Shown here: piece after piece, positions 42,508 to 52,493 of the stretch | Numbering within the stretch: position 1 is the stretch's first letter | How the letters are laid out: each line of letters begins with the position of its first letter | From: Paenibacillus tritici | GTDB lineage: Bacteria; Bacillota; Bacilli; Paenibacillales; Paenibacillaceae | Direction: 5' to 3' | Assembly: GCF_013204885.1 (NCBI RefSeq) | Contig: NZ_JABMKX010000006.1 | Span: 186,001-250,000, forward strand | DNA length: 64,000 bases | Notes under the pieces: generated by a model | What the model saw: the letters and a program-made list of their open reading frames with translations, nothing else | Database searches by the model: none | What the model was told of the DNA's origin: nothing | Program-made: the position numbers and the translations under genes

Positions 42508-44541
42508 TTGAAAGCTAAAGATCTAACAGTTCTACTGGGCGTTATCGGTATTGTGCTTATGATGATTCTGCCCATCCCTGTCTGGCTTTTGGATGTACTG
42601 TTAATTGTCAACATTTCAATAGCCCTGACCATTATATTGGTCGCCATGAATACCAAGGACCCGCTCCAGTTTTCGATTTTCCCTTCACTGCTCCTGATCA
42701 CAACGCTGTTCCGGCTGGCGCTGAATATATCCACTACCAAACTGATTCTTGGTGATGGTCATGCCGGTGAGGTGGTTGCTACATTCGGAAGCTGGATTGC
42801 AGGAGGACAAATCGCTATAGGCTTCATCGTCTTTCTGATTCTGGTGGTTGTGCAGTTTATTGTTATCACTAAAGGCTCAGAGCGCGTTGCCGAGGTGGGA
42901 GCACGCTTTACACTGGATGCGATGCCCGGCAAGCAGATGAGTATTGATGCGGATCTGAATGCAGGGATGATCAATGAGCAGCAGGCGCGCGAACGCCGGC
43001 GTAATGTTGAACGCGAGGCGGATTTCTTCGGAGCCATGGATGGTGCGAGCAAATTCGTTAAAGGGGACGCCATTGCCAGTATTATCATCCTGCTGATCAA
43101 TCTGATCGGCGGCTTTATTATCGGGATGACGATTCACGGAATGTCCTTCCAGGATGCGCTTTCGACCTATTCCATACTGACGATCGGGGATGGTCTGGTC
43201 AGCCAGATTCCGGCATTGCTTATCTCCACCGCTTCCGGTCTGATCGTAACCCGGGCAGCATCGGAGGGCAATCTGGCCGAGGATTTGACCGGTCAATTGC
43301 TGTCTTACCCGAAGCTGCTTTACATAGTAGCGGTGACGATTGCATTTCTCGGCTTCTTCACACCGATCACGGTGATGTCCACACTGCCTTTGGCGGGACT
43401 GATGGGTTATGCGGCTTACAGTATGGGGAAGAAGGCCAGCAGGCAGCAGATGGCTGATGAACAGCTGGTAGAGGAGAAGCAGATCGAAGAGGTGCGAAGT
43501 CCCGAAAGTGTCATTAATCTGCTTACAGTGGACCCGATCGAATTCGAATTTGGTTATGGTCTGATTCCACTGGCGGATACGGGACAAGGCGGCGATCTGC
43601 TCGACCGTATCATCATGATTCGACGGCAATGTGCACTTGAGATGGGCCTGGTGGTGCCGGTTATTCGTATTCGCGACAATATTCAACTAAAACCGAATGA
43701 ATATGTCATCAAAATTAAAGGAAATAACGTTGGCGGCGGTGAATTATTACTTAATCACTATCTTGCCATGAGCCCTGGTTATGATGACGAGTCGATTAGC
43801 GGGATTGAGACTATTGAACCATCCTTCGGGCTACCGGCCTTATGGATTGATGAATCCGTGAAGGAGCGGGCCGAATTATCAGGCTATACCGTCGTTGACC
43901 CTCCTTCTGTTGTAGCTACACATCTGACAGAGCTGATCAAAAGGCATGGACATGAATTGCTTGGCCGCCAGGAGACGAAGCAGCTGGTTGATAATCTCAG
44001 GGAGAATTATCCTGTGCTGGTGGACGAGCTTATCCCTTCTATTCTTGCAGTTGGTGATATTCAGAAGGTACTGGGCAAGCTGCTGCGCGAGAAAATTTCG
44101 ATCCGCGATCTTGTTACCATCTTCGAGACTCTTGCCGACTACGGTACGTATACCAAGGACCCTGATATTCTGACTGAATATGTGCGGCAATCGCTCTCCA
44201 GACAGATCACTCAGCAGTTCTCGCAGTCGGGGGAGACCCTGCGCGTAATTACAGTGGGTCCCGGCCTTGAGAAAAAGATATCCGAAAGTGTGCAGCAGAC
44301 CGAGCAAGGCAGTTATCTGGCGCTCGATCCGGTCTCTACTCAAACCGTCTATCAACGGCTTACCGAGCAGATTAACCGTCTCCTGCAATCCGGCCAGCAG
44401 CCGATTGTACTGACATCTCCAACGATTCGTATGTACCTGCGGCAGGTGATTGAACGGACCATGCAGGATATACCGGTGTTGTCTTACAGCGAGCTTGAGC
44501 CCAATATTGAAATTCAAAGCGTCGGGGTGGTGAACTTATGA
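42508..44541 (+). CDS. flhA: Flagellar export protein FlhA
   Basis: This is a 677-residue protein with eight predicted membrane helices in the first 320 residues. The FHIPEP signature region is present (ARFTLDAMPGKQMSIDADLNAGMI). The cytoplasmic nonameric domain binds chaperone-substrate complexes. Its stop overlaps flhF. Confidence 0.97.
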   Translation: MKAKDLTVLLGVIGIVLMMILPIPVWLLDVLLIVNISIALTIILVAMNTKDPLQFSIFPSLLLITTLFRLALNISTTKLILGDGHAGEVVATFGSWIAGGQIAIGFIVFLILVVVQFIVITKGSERVAEVGARFTLDAMPGKQMSIDADLNAGMINEQQARERRRNVEREADFFGAMDGASKFVKGDAIASIIILLINLIGGFIIGMTIHGMSFQDALSTYSILTIGDGLVSQIPALLISTASGLIVTRAASEGNLAEDLTGQLLSYPKLLYIVAVTIAFLGFFTPITVMSTLPLAGLMGYAAYSMGKKASRQQMADEQLVEEKQIEEVRSPESVINLLTVDPIEFEFGYGLIPLADTGQGGDLLDRIIMIRRQCALEMGLVVPVIRIRDNIQLKPNEYVIKIKGNNVGGGELLLNHYLAMSPGYDDESISGIETIEPSFGLPALWIDESVKERAELSGYTVVDPPSVVATHLTELIKRHGHELLGRQETKQLVDNLRENYPVLVDELIPSILAVGDIQKVLGKLLREKISIRDLVTIFETLADYGTYTKDPDILTEYVRQSLSRQITQQFSQSGETLRVITVGPGLEKKISESVQQTEQGSYLALDPVSTQTVYQRLTEQINRLLQSGQQPIVLTSPTIRMYLRQVIERTMQDIPVLSYSELEPNIEIQSVGVVNL

Positions 44542-45956
44542 GAGTGAAGCGTTATGTGGTCGATACGATGCCTGACGCCATGCATTCTATCCGCAGCGAG
44601 CTTGGAAGCGATGCCGTTATATTAAGCACCAAAGAAATTAAAGTTGGCGGATTCATGGGCATGTTCACGAAGAAGAAGATTGAAGTGGTAGCTGCGGTGG
44701 AGGACGGGCAAAAGGCGGCTGCGCAGGAGAAGGCTCCTGCACAGCCGATGAATGTACCGCGGAGTGCAGTGCCGCAGGCCTATCAGAAGGCTGCCACAGC
44801 TTCGGGTGCCCCTGCCCCGCCGCCTGTAACGGTGAAGGATGCGGCAGCTGGAAAGAGCTTTGCCGAGATTGCCGCTGCATTGGCTGATCCTCTCGAACAG
44901 GGGGGAGGTGTCGCTGTGATGCCCCGGTTGTCCAAAACTGAAACGCCGGACATCCTCACAGAGGACAGCGTCCGGGAGCAACCCCCTGTTCCGAACCCCG
45001 AGGAGAGCCGGAAGGCGCTTGCAGCAATCTATGAATCGCTGGCGGCGGAACAGCCTGAACCGGCGGTTGCCGCTTCCTCTGAGAGTGATGTGCTGAAGGA
45101 AATCCGGGATATGAAACACTGGATGGAACGGATTGCCCGTTACTCCTCGGGGGCTGCAGAACTGCCTGATGAGCTGGAGGCTTTGAAAAGCCGGCTGATA
45201 GATCAGGAGACTGACGCTGTACTTGTAGAGGAATGGATTGGAACAGTTCTGGAGCGTTATCGTGAAGAGGGAAGCATTTGGGCTCCAGGGCATTTTGAAG
45301 AAGTACTTAGAGAGCAGATTGACGGTTTCCTGGCTGGCCGTATTGCCGGCGGAATCGCACCGGATACCCGGATCGTATACATTGCCGGGCCGACAGGTGT
45401 CGGTAAGACGACAACGATTGCCAAGCTGGCCGCGGAGCAGCTGTTCAAGCAGGGCCGCAAGGTGGGTCTGATTACCTCGGATACTTACCGCATATCCGCC
45501 GTTGAGCAGCTTAGAACCTACGCATCCATTCTCAATATGCCGCTGGAGGTTGTCCAGTCGCCGGGGGATCTGCAGCGGGCTATGTTCCGGCTGGAAGGCT
45601 GCGATCTGATTCTTATGGATACGGCTGGGCGGAACTACCGCAACGAGATGCTGGTGGCTGAACTCCAGAGTCTGCTGGCCAGGGAACTCAAAAGTGAGAC
45701 CTTACTGGTGCTCAGCTTAACCTCCAAAAGCCGTGATATGAAAAAAATCGCCGAGCACTTCGGCAGATACCAGCTGGATAAGGTGGTTTTTACGAAGCTG
45801 GATGAAACGGGGAGCTACGGACCGCTGTTCAATGTGCTGAATGATTTTCCGCTGAAGTTGTCCTACATGACCAATGGACAGAATGTTCCTGATGATCTCA
45901 TTATGGCAACCTTGGAACAGATTAGCGGAATGCTGCTGGGAACAGGGGGCGAATGA
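44538..45956 (+). CDS. flhF: SRP-type GTPase FlhF
   Basis: This is a 472-residue GTPase controlling flagellar position and number. A basic N-terminal domain (MRVKRYVVDTMPDAMHSIRSELG) and an Ala/Pro-rich linker precede the NG domain. G1 GPTGVGKT lies at about 284-291, with TSDTYRISAVEQLRTYA, DTAGRNYRN and TKLDETGSYG further on. It overlaps flhA by 4 nt and flhG by 4 nt. Confidence 0.96.
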   Translation: MRVKRYVVDTMPDAMHSIRSELGSDAVILSTKEIKVGGFMGMFTKKKIEVVAAVEDGQKAAAQEKAPAQPMNVPRSAVPQAYQKAATASGAPAPPPVTVKDAAAGKSFAEIAAALADPLEQGGGVAVMPRLSKTETPDILTEDSVREQPPVPNPEESRKALAAIYESLAAEQPEPAVAASSESDVLKEIRDMKHWMERIARYSSGAAELPDELEALKSRLIDQETDAVLVEEWIGTVLERYREEGSIWAPGHFEEVLREQIDGFLAGRIAGGIAPDTRIVYIAGPTGVGKTTTIAKLAAEQLFKQGRKVGLITSDTYRISAVEQLRTYASILNMPLEVVQSPGDLQRAMFRLEGCDLILMDTAGRNYRNEMLVAELQSLLARELKSETLLVLSLTSKSRDMKKIAEHFGRYQLDKVVFTKLDETGSYGPLFNVLNDFPLKLSYMTNGQNVPDDLIMATLEQISGMLLGTGGE

Positions 45957-46834
45957 TGGACCAGGCGCAGTCGTTAAGACGGCTGGTTTCCAGCCAGGAT
46001 TCCAGACAACCCTCCGGAAGCGGAGCGTCCGCCCGCATCATTACGGTATGCAGCGGGAAGGGGGGAGTCGGGAAGTCGAATTTCACCCTTAACTTTGCGC
46101 TTGCACTGAAGGCCATGGGGCGTAAGGTCCTGCTGTTCGATGCAGATATCGGAATGGCTAATATCGACGTTCTTATGGGTGTGTCCACGAAGTTCAACCT
46201 GTACCACCTGCTCAAACGGGAAGCTGATATCGGACAGATCATTCAGCTCGGACCGCAATCCCTGCCTTTTATTGCAGGCGGTTCCGGGATGGATGAGCTG
46301 TTTGCGCTCTCAGAGGCGGATCTGAATTACTTTACCACCCAGATTGCACTCATTGCCGATACGATGGATTTTATATTGTTTGATACAGGAGCGGGACTAT
46401 CTAAGGAGACGATGAAATTTATCACCTCTGCCGACGACTGCCTGGTTGTGACCACTCCCGAGCCTACGGCCATTACAGATGCTTATGCTCTTATGAAGGT
46501 AGTTCATAACTCGCATCCGGAGGTATCGTTCAGGCTGATCGTCAATCAGGCAGGGGATGAACGGGAAGCCAGGGTGACCAGCGACAAAATCCGCATGGCC
46601 GCCAGCCGGTTCCTGCAGCTCGAACTCCCGTACCTCGGTTATATCAGCAGCGATCCGCATGTAGTCCAGGCAGTGAAGAAACAAATTCCATTCTCAGTGG
46701 CTTTTCCGAACAGTATTGCAGCAAAGGATGTGCACAGGCTTGCGCTGAGCTATCTGGCTGCTGATTCAGTAGAAACCGCTAAAGTTCAAGGCATCAAGGG
46801 ATTTATCAGCAAGTGGTTGAAGCGAAACAAATAA
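45953..46834 (+). CDS. flhG: MinD-like ATPase FlhG (YlxH)
   Basis: This is a 293-residue ParA/MinD-family ATPase. The N-terminal segment (DQAQSLRRLV) resembles the FlhF-activating DQAxxLR motif. The deviant Walker A KGGVGKS is at 36-42 and the switch region is FDADIGMANIDVLMG. It regulates flagellar number and C-ring assembly through FlhF and FliM/FliY. ATG 45953 or 45956. Confidence 0.95.
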   Translation: MMDQAQSLRRLVSSQDSRQPSGSGASARIITVCSGKGGVGKSNFTLNFALALKAMGRKVLLFDADIGMANIDVLMGVSTKFNLYHLLKREADIGQIIQLGPQSLPFIAGGSGMDELFALSEADLNYFTTQIALIADTMDFILFDTGAGLSKETMKFITSADDCLVVTTPEPTAITDAYALMKVVHNSHPEVSFRLIVNQAGDEREARVTSDKIRMAASRFLQLELPYLGYISSDPHVVQAVKKQIPFSVAFPNSIAAKDVHRLALSYLAADSVETAKVQGIKGFISKWLKRNK

Positions 46835-46869
46835 TTGTTCTGAATTCGAGGGACAGAGGTGGAAATGCT

Positions 46870-48267
46870 ATGAGGCCCTATAAAGTTCTGGTTGTGGATG
46901 ATTCTGCATTTATGCGCAAGATCATTTCCGATTTAATCGAAAACGATGCCGACTTTCAAGTAACAGCAACGGCTGCCAACGGCCGTGAGGCGATAGAGAA
47001 AGTTAATGAGCTTCGTCCGGATCTGGTAACCATGGATGTGGAGATGCCTGAGATGAATGGCCTGGAGGCGCTGAAAATAATCATGGCCCAGCGTCCGCTT
47101 CCCGTCATTATGCTGTCAGGCATCAATGAACAGGGGATGAAGGAGACCATACTGGCCTTGGAGTGGGGGGCTTTCGATTTCATCCGAAAGCCGTCCATTT
47201 CAAACTCCCAGGATATCATCGCTGTCGGAGAATCCCTCCGCGAGCAGATGAAGGAGGCCATGCTGGCGCGTGAGCAGCGGGAAGCCCGGGCTTCTGCCGT
47301 CAAGGCGCCGGAGCCGCCGCTTCCGGCAGCAGAGCCGCCTGCTCCGCGAACCGTGATCGAGCCGGCCAAGCGGAAGCCGGAGCCGCTCAGCAAAGAAGCG
47401 GGTACACTACGGGCACCGCTGCCAGGGGCAGACAAGCCGAAGGGCAGAACGACGCTTGAACCTCCGGCAGATACACGGAAGCCGGGGCAAGGCACTGATC
47501 CGGCGGTTACGAGGCGTGTGGCTAAGCCGCTGCCTGAGGTGGCCAAACCGGCTACCGACCGGTTCAAAAGCCGGCCCCGGGAGGAACGGGGGGCTGGAAT
47601 ACCTGGGCAGCGGGCAGCTGCTGAAACTGCGGCAGGCTCGTTCATCGAACCTCCGGCAGCCTCAGGAAGCCAGGCAAGCGGAACCCGTGGAGTACGCAAG
47701 CTGGTTGCTGTGGGATGTTCAACCGGCGGCCCGAGAGCGCTGAAGGCGTTCCTGGAGAATATACCCGGTGATTTCCCGGCGCCGATTGTTATTGTCCAGC
47801 ATATGCCGCCTAACTTCACCAAGTCGCTGGCCCAGCGGCTGAATACCTTCAGCAGCCTGGAGGTTGCTGAAGCGGAGCACGGGATGGTGCTCCGGCAGGG
47901 CGCGGCCTACATTGCTCCCGGAGGATACCACTTGAGAGTGGTTGCTGGAGCCGGCGGACAATATGTGATAGAGCTTACGAAGGAAGAGGTCCGTAATGGA
48001 CATCGTCCGTCTGTAGATACATTGTTTGAATCGGTATTGCAGCTTACCTCGCTTGAACGTCACGCGGTCATTATGACGGGGATGGGCAGCGATGGGGCCC
48101 GTATGATGAAAGCACTCTACGATTCGGGGGTGACATCAACCTTTGCCGAGAGTGAAGAAACCTGTGTGGTTTACGGGATGCCGCGGTCTGCAGTAGAGCT
48201 GAAGTGTGTAAGATACATCCTGCCTTTGCAAGAAATTGCTCCAAGGCTGGTACAAGCCGTTAAATAA
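46870..48267 (+). CDS. cheB: Chemotaxis methylesterase CheB
   Basis: This is a 465-residue protein. The receiver domain has Asp56 in TMDVEMPEMNG. A long Pro/Ala/Arg-rich linker (about 135-270) is longer than in typical CheB of 350-360 residues. The methylesterase domain has catalytic Ser284 in GCSTGGPRAL, with HMPP and MGSDGA. It demethylates receptor glutamates and deamidates glutamines. ATG 46870 follows AGAGGTGG. Confidence 0.95.
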   Translation: MRPYKVLVVDDSAFMRKIISDLIENDADFQVTATAANGREAIEKVNELRPDLVTMDVEMPEMNGLEALKIIMAQRPLPVIMLSGINEQGMKETILALEWGAFDFIRKPSISNSQDIIAVGESLREQMKEAMLAREQREARASAVKAPEPPLPAAEPPAPRTVIEPAKRKPEPLSKEAGTLRAPLPGADKPKGRTTLEPPADTRKPGQGTDPAVTRRVAKPLPEVAKPATDRFKSRPREERGAGIPGQRAAAETAAGSFIEPPAASGSQASGTRGVRKLVAVGCSTGGPRALKAFLENIPGDFPAPIVIVQHMPPNFTKSLAQRLNTFSSLEVAEAEHGMVLRQGAAYIAPGGYHLRVVAGAGGQYVIELTKEEVRNGHRPSVDTLFESVLQLTSLERHAVIMTGMGSDGARMMKALYDSGVTSTFAESEETCVVYGMPRSAVELKCVRYILPLQEIAPRLVQAVK

Positions 48268-48301
48268 CCGAAAAGCGAACTCGAAGGGGAGGTACCCGCT
48301 C

Positions 48302-50389
48302 ATGGACATGAACCAATACTTATCCATGTTTATTGATGAGTCAAATGATCATCTGCAGTCCTTGAACGAAAGCATGATGGGGCTGGAAGCAAATCCTGAG
48401 GATCTGAGCATTGTCCAGGTGATTTTCCGCTCTGCCCATACCTTGAAAGGTATGGCGGCTACAATGGGTTTTGAAGATTTGGCTTCGCTTACGCACCAGA
48501 TGGAGAATGTGCTCGATCTGGTGCGCAACAACAAGCTGCGGATGCAGGATTTCATCTTTGATACCCTATTCAAAAGTATTGACGCTCTGGAATCCATGGT
48601 GGAGGACATTACCGGCGGGGGAGCCGGTAAAGCCGATGTCTCGTCGATTGTCTCTTCTCTGCAGGCGATCGTCCGCGGAGAAGTACCTTCTGCCAGCGGA
48701 GCTGCTGCTGAAGTAACGGCAGCCGCGTCCGGTAATGCCTCTGCAGCCCAGGTGTTTCTGGATGAATTCCAGTATTCTGTGCTGGAGCAGTCTCTGCAGG
48801 AAGGCCATCAGGTGCTGTATGTGGATGTGGCTATCCGCAAGGATTGTCAGCTCAAGGCCGTACGTGCATACATGGTGTTCGACCTCCTGGAGCGTTCCGG
48901 AGAAGTTGTCAAATCCTTCCCTTCGGTTCAGGACATAGAGCAGGAGAAATTCGACTACGGATTCTCGCTCTACTACATAACCCAAAAGGATGCAAGTGAA
49001 ATTCAGAAGATGATTCTGAATTTGTCAGAGATTGATGCCGTTACGGCTGTGGCGCTGGATCAGGAGTCGCTGCGCCAGATGGGACAAGAGAGTGCGGCTA
49101 CGGCTGAAGCTGTGGCCCCGGCTCCGGTGCAGGAGGCTGCCCCCGAGGCTGTCCATAATGCTTCTCCTGCGGCTTCCGTGCACGCCAAGGAAGAGAACGG
49201 CAAAGCCGCTCCGGCGAGAGCAGGAGGAACACCGTCTCCTTCCCGGACCATCCGGGTGGATATCGAGCGTCTGGATGTGCTGATGAATCTGTTCAGTGAG
49301 CTGCTGATTGACCGCGTCCGGCTGGAGCAGCTGGCTTCCGAAGTCCAGAACGGGGATCTTACGGAAACGGTCGAGCATATGGGCCGGGTCAGCGGAGATT
49401 TGCAGAATATTGTCATGAAGTTGCGCATGGTTCCGGTGGATACCGTATTTAACCGGTTCCCGCGGATGATCCGCGACCTTGCCAAATCGCTGGACAAGAA
49501 AGTGGATTTAATCATCACAGGGGCCGATACGGAGCTTGACCGTACCGTGATTGATGAGATTGGCGACCCGCTGGTGCATCTGCTGCGTAATGCGGTTGAC
49601 CACGGGATTGAATCCATTGCAGACCGGATCGCTGCCGGCAAGCCGGAGACAGGCACCGTTCAGCTTCGCGCATTCCATAGCGGCAATCACGTTTTCATTG
49701 AGATTGAAGAGGATGGCAAAGGGATCTATCCGAAGAATGTACTGGCGTCTGCGGTCAAAAAAGGTGCAATTACCCAGGAGCAGGCGGGTACGATGTCGGA
49801 TGACGAAGCTTACCAGCTGTTATTTGCCCCAGGCTTCAGTACGGCTGAGGTCATCTCGGACGTATCGGGCCGGGGGGTCGGGCTGGATGTGGTCAAAGCG
49901 AAGATCACAGCACTGGGCGGCAACGTCACTATCTACTCCACACCGGGCAAAGGTACGAACTTCTCTGTTCAGCTTCCGCTCACGCTGTCGATCATTGCCG
50001 CAATGCTGGTGCGCCTGGGCTCAGAGAAATACGCCATTCCGCTGTCTTCTATAGTAGAAACAGGAATTGTGAAGCAATCCCAGGTACGGACCATTCACGG
50101 CAACAAAATGCTGGAGTTCCGGGGCAGTCACATTCCGCTGGTCTCCCTGAGCAAGATCTTCTCCATTCCGGACTATGATGAAAGCACAGAAGAGGAGACA
50201 GAGATCGTGGTCGTGCGTAAGGGAGAGCGGCTGGTTGCTCTTGCTGTGCAGGACTTCATCGGCCAGAACGAAATTGTTATCAAGAATCTCGGCAAGTATC
50301 TGCCTGAGGTACAAGGGATTTCGGGAGCTACAATTCTTGGAGACGGACAGGTTGCACTCATTATCGATCCGAATGCTTTTATCAAATAA
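48302..50389 (+). CDS. cheA: Chemotaxis sensor histidine kinase CheA
   Basis: This is a 695-residue five-domain kinase. P1 has phospho-accepting His46 in RSAHTLKGMA. The CheY-binding P2 follows, then P3 dimerisation (VDIERLDVLMNLFSELLIDR). The P4 ATPase has N box HLLRNAVDHGIE and G1/G2 boxes EDGKGIYP and SGRGVGLDVVK. The C-terminal CheW-like P5 completes it. ATG 48302 follows GGGGAGG. Confidence 0.97.
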   Translation: MDMNQYLSMFIDESNDHLQSLNESMMGLEANPEDLSIVQVIFRSAHTLKGMAATMGFEDLASLTHQMENVLDLVRNNKLRMQDFIFDTLFKSIDALESMVEDITGGGAGKADVSSIVSSLQAIVRGEVPSASGAAAEVTAAASGNASAAQVFLDEFQYSVLEQSLQEGHQVLYVDVAIRKDCQLKAVRAYMVFDLLERSGEVVKSFPSVQDIEQEKFDYGFSLYYITQKDASEIQKMILNLSEIDAVTAVALDQESLRQMGQESAATAEAVAPAPVQEAAPEAVHNASPAASVHAKEENGKAAPARAGGTPSPSRTIRVDIERLDVLMNLFSELLIDRVRLEQLASEVQNGDLTETVEHMGRVSGDLQNIVMKLRMVPVDTVFNRFPRMIRDLAKSLDKKVDLIITGADTELDRTVIDEIGDPLVHLLRNAVDHGIESIADRIAAGKPETGTVQLRAFHSGNHVFIEIEEDGKGIYPKNVLASAVKKGAITQEQAGTMSDDEAYQLLFAPGFSTAEVISDVSGRGVGLDVVKAKITALGGNVTIYSTPGKGTNFSVQLPLTLSIIAAMLVRLGSEKYAIPLSSIVETGIVKQSQVRTIHGNKMLEFRGSHIPLVSLSKIFSIPDYDESTEEETEIVVVRKGERLVALAVQDFIGQNEIVIKNLGKYLPEVQGISGATILGDGQVALIIDPNAFIK

Positions 50390-50416
50390 TCAGGTTAGAA
50401 CAGGGAGGGTCATTCC

Positions 50417-50878
50417 ATGGCTGAAGATATCAAAGTCATTGTATTCAAGCTTGGCACTGAGGAATACGGCATTGAGGTAGAGAAGGTCCAGACGATTGAA
50501 CGCATGATGCCAATTACCCGCGTACCGAAGACCTATTCGTTTATCAAAGGAGTAATCAACCTGCGCGGTGTCGTTATTCCGGTTATTGATCTCCGCGGAC
50601 GCTTCGGGATCGAGGAAGCAGAGCATACGGACCAGACCCGGATTATTATTGTAAATGTCAATGATATGGAAGTGGGCTTCATCGTGGATTCAGCCAATGA
50701 TGTCATCGACCTGAACCGTGATATCATTGACGTACCGCCGGATGTTGTGGGGGGAATCCGGGCGAAGTATCTGGACGGGGTGGCCAAAATAGGAGATGAT
50801 CGTCTGCTGATTATGCTCAACCTGTCTGAAGTACTCAACAAGGGCGAAATTGTACAGCTCGAAAGCCTGGAGGGCTAG
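50417..50878 (+). CDS. cheW: Chemotaxis coupling protein CheW
   Basis: This is a 153-residue CheW SH3-like double-barrel protein that links CheA to receptors. The motifs EYGIEVEKVQTIERMMPITRVP and KGVINLRGVVIPVIDLRGRFG are diagnostic. It lies 28 bp after cheA. Confidence 0.97.
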   Translation: MAEDIKVIVFKLGTEEYGIEVEKVQTIERMMPITRVPKTYSFIKGVINLRGVVIPVIDLRGRFGIEEAEHTDQTRIIIVNVNDMEVGFIVDSANDVIDLNRDIIDVPPDVVGGIRAKYLDGVAKIGDDRLLIMLNLSEVLNKGEIVQLESLEG

Positions 50879-50881
50879 CCT

Positions 50882-51508
50882 ATGGAGCTATTCAAGAACT
50901 TCAAGGATTTCAAAATGGATGTGCTCAAGGAAGTCGGGAATATTGGAGCCGGCAACGCTGCCACCGCATTGTCGCAGCTGCTCAATAAGCCGATTGATAT
51001 GGCTGTTCCGAAGGTACAGCTGCTCAGCTTCGAGGAGATCACCGATAAGGTAGGCGGAGCGGAAGAACTGGTGTATGCGGTATTCCTGCGCGTTGAAGGG
51101 GAAGCCCCGGGTAATCTGTTCTTTATTCTTAGCCCGGAAGCGGCAAGTAACCTGCTCAGCCGGATTGCCGGAATTGAGATCTCCGGCGGCGATGAGCTGA
51201 GTGAGATGGAGTTATCCGCCCTAAGCGAGATCGGCAATATCCTGGCCGGCTCCTACCTCTCTTCACTGGCGGACTTCACCTCGCTGTCCATGTACCCGAC
51301 AGTACCGGCGCTTGCGATGGATATGGCCGGAGCCATTCTGGGCTACGGACTGCTGCAATTCGGTCAAATGGGTGATGATGCGCTGCTGATTGATACTACT
51401 TTTCTAGAAGGCCAAAATGAAATTGAAGGACAATTCTTCCTTATTCCCGATCCGGAATCGTTCCCCAAAATATTCAAAGCCTTAGGAGTACCGTTCGATA
51501 ATGATTGA
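50882..51508 (+). CDS. cheC: CheY-P phosphatase CheC
   Basis: This is a 208-residue CheC with both phosphatase helices: DVLKEVGNIGAGNAATALSQ and ELSALSEIGNILAGSYLSSL, each with the E-x-x-N pair. It dephosphorylates CheY-P and is stimulated by CheD, encoded next with an 8-nt overlap. Confidence 0.96.
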   Translation: MELFKNFKDFKMDVLKEVGNIGAGNAATALSQLLNKPIDMAVPKVQLLSFEEITDKVGGAEELVYAVFLRVEGEAPGNLFFILSPEAASNLLSRIAGIEISGGDELSEMELSALSEIGNILAGSYLSSLADFTSLSMYPTVPALAMDMAGAILGYGLLQFGQMGDDALLIDTTFLEGQNEIEGQFFLIPDPESFPKIFKALGVPFDND

Positions 51509-51998
51509 AGAACAGAGCATTATTAAAGTAGGTATGGCGGATCTGAATGTAGGCAGTCAGGATAGTCTTATCCGTACGACGGGTCTTGGCTCCTGCGTAG
51601 GTCTGACTCTGTTTGATCCCGGTAAAAAGCTGGCTGGCATGGCGCATGTCATGCTGCCTTCGTCAGAGATTGCGCGGGAAGGACAGCTGAACATTGCCAA
51701 GTTCGCAGATACCGCAGTCCCTGAGCTGTTGGCCCGCCTGTTGGGGCTGGGGGCAGTTAGAAGCCGGATTGTGGCCAAGATGGCCGGAGGCTCACAGATG
51801 TTTGCTTTTGCCGGAGGGAGTGACACCATGAGGATCGGGCCTCGGAATGTAGAATCATGCAAGCTTGCTCTTGATAATCTTCATATTCCGCTCATCGCGG
51901 AGGATACGGGTGGCAATTATGGGCGTACGATAGAAATCTCCTGCAACACCGGAGTGATTTTTATCCGCAGCGTTCAAAAAGACCCGAAGGAAATATAG
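51501..51998 (+). CDS. cheD: Chemoreceptor glutamine deamidase CheD
   Basis: This is a 165-residue CheD with catalytic Cys32 in TTGLGSCVGLTLFD and His49 in GMAHVMLP. The GGNYGRTIE-type C-terminal motif (DTGGNYGRTIEIS) is present. It deamidates receptors and partners CheC. Confidence 0.96.
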   Translation: MIEEQSIIKVGMADLNVGSQDSLIRTTGLGSCVGLTLFDPGKKLAGMAHVMLPSSEIAREGQLNIAKFADTAVPELLARLLGLGAVRSRIVAKMAGGSQMFAFAGGSDTMRIGPRNVESCKLALDNLHIPLIAEDTGGNYGRTIEISCNTGVIFIRSVQKDPKEI

Positions 51999-52000
51999 CC

Positions 52001-52417
52001 ATGAGCAGGAAACTATTGCTGAATGCTGTGGCCGGGCTGATCGGATTTGTTTTTACATTTCTTGCAAACCAGGGACAGAACCTGCTTGGAACCAGCCTGA
52101 TTCGGGGCATCTACGGATTTATTATCTGGTTTGTGCTTGCTTTTCTCCTGAGATGGGTATTGGGGTTTATTGCCGGTAAGCCCGCTGAATCCTCGGACCC
52201 TGAAACCGGTCTGTACGATAATGGTGAATCACTTGGCGCCAAACTTGATATTAGTACACCTGAAGAGGATCAGGAATTGAAAGGCCTGCTTACCCCTAAG
52301 CGGGAGGCGGCAAGCGAAGAGGCGGGAGGGTTCACCCCTTTGCAGCCTCCGAAGCTAGTCTCTATGAAAGATCCTGAAGAATTGGCCAAGGCCGTTCGTC
52401 ACCTGAAAGAAGAATAA
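52001..52417 (+). CDS. Small membrane protein between cheD and sigD
   Basis: This is a 138-residue protein with two membrane segments (about 7-25 and 36-59) and a polar, acidic cytoplasmic tail ending DPEELAKAVRHLKEE. The C-terminal pattern is seen in small proteins of Paenibacillus-type che operons, but I cannot name the family. It lies 2 bp after cheD and before sigD. B. subtilis has no gene here. Confidence 0.7.
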   Translation: MSRKLLLNAVAGLIGFVFTFLANQGQNLLGTSLIRGIYGFIIWFVLAFLLRWVLGFIAGKPAESSDPETGLYDNGESLGAKLDISTPEEDQELKGLLTPKREAASEEAGGFTPLQPPKLVSMKDPEELAKAVRHLKEE

Positions 52418-52493
52418 GCGAGTGCTGCGGCGAAAGTCCGTATTCTTGCGCCGCATGATACCGCTGACTAAACTTTGGGAAGGGTGAAAGCCG

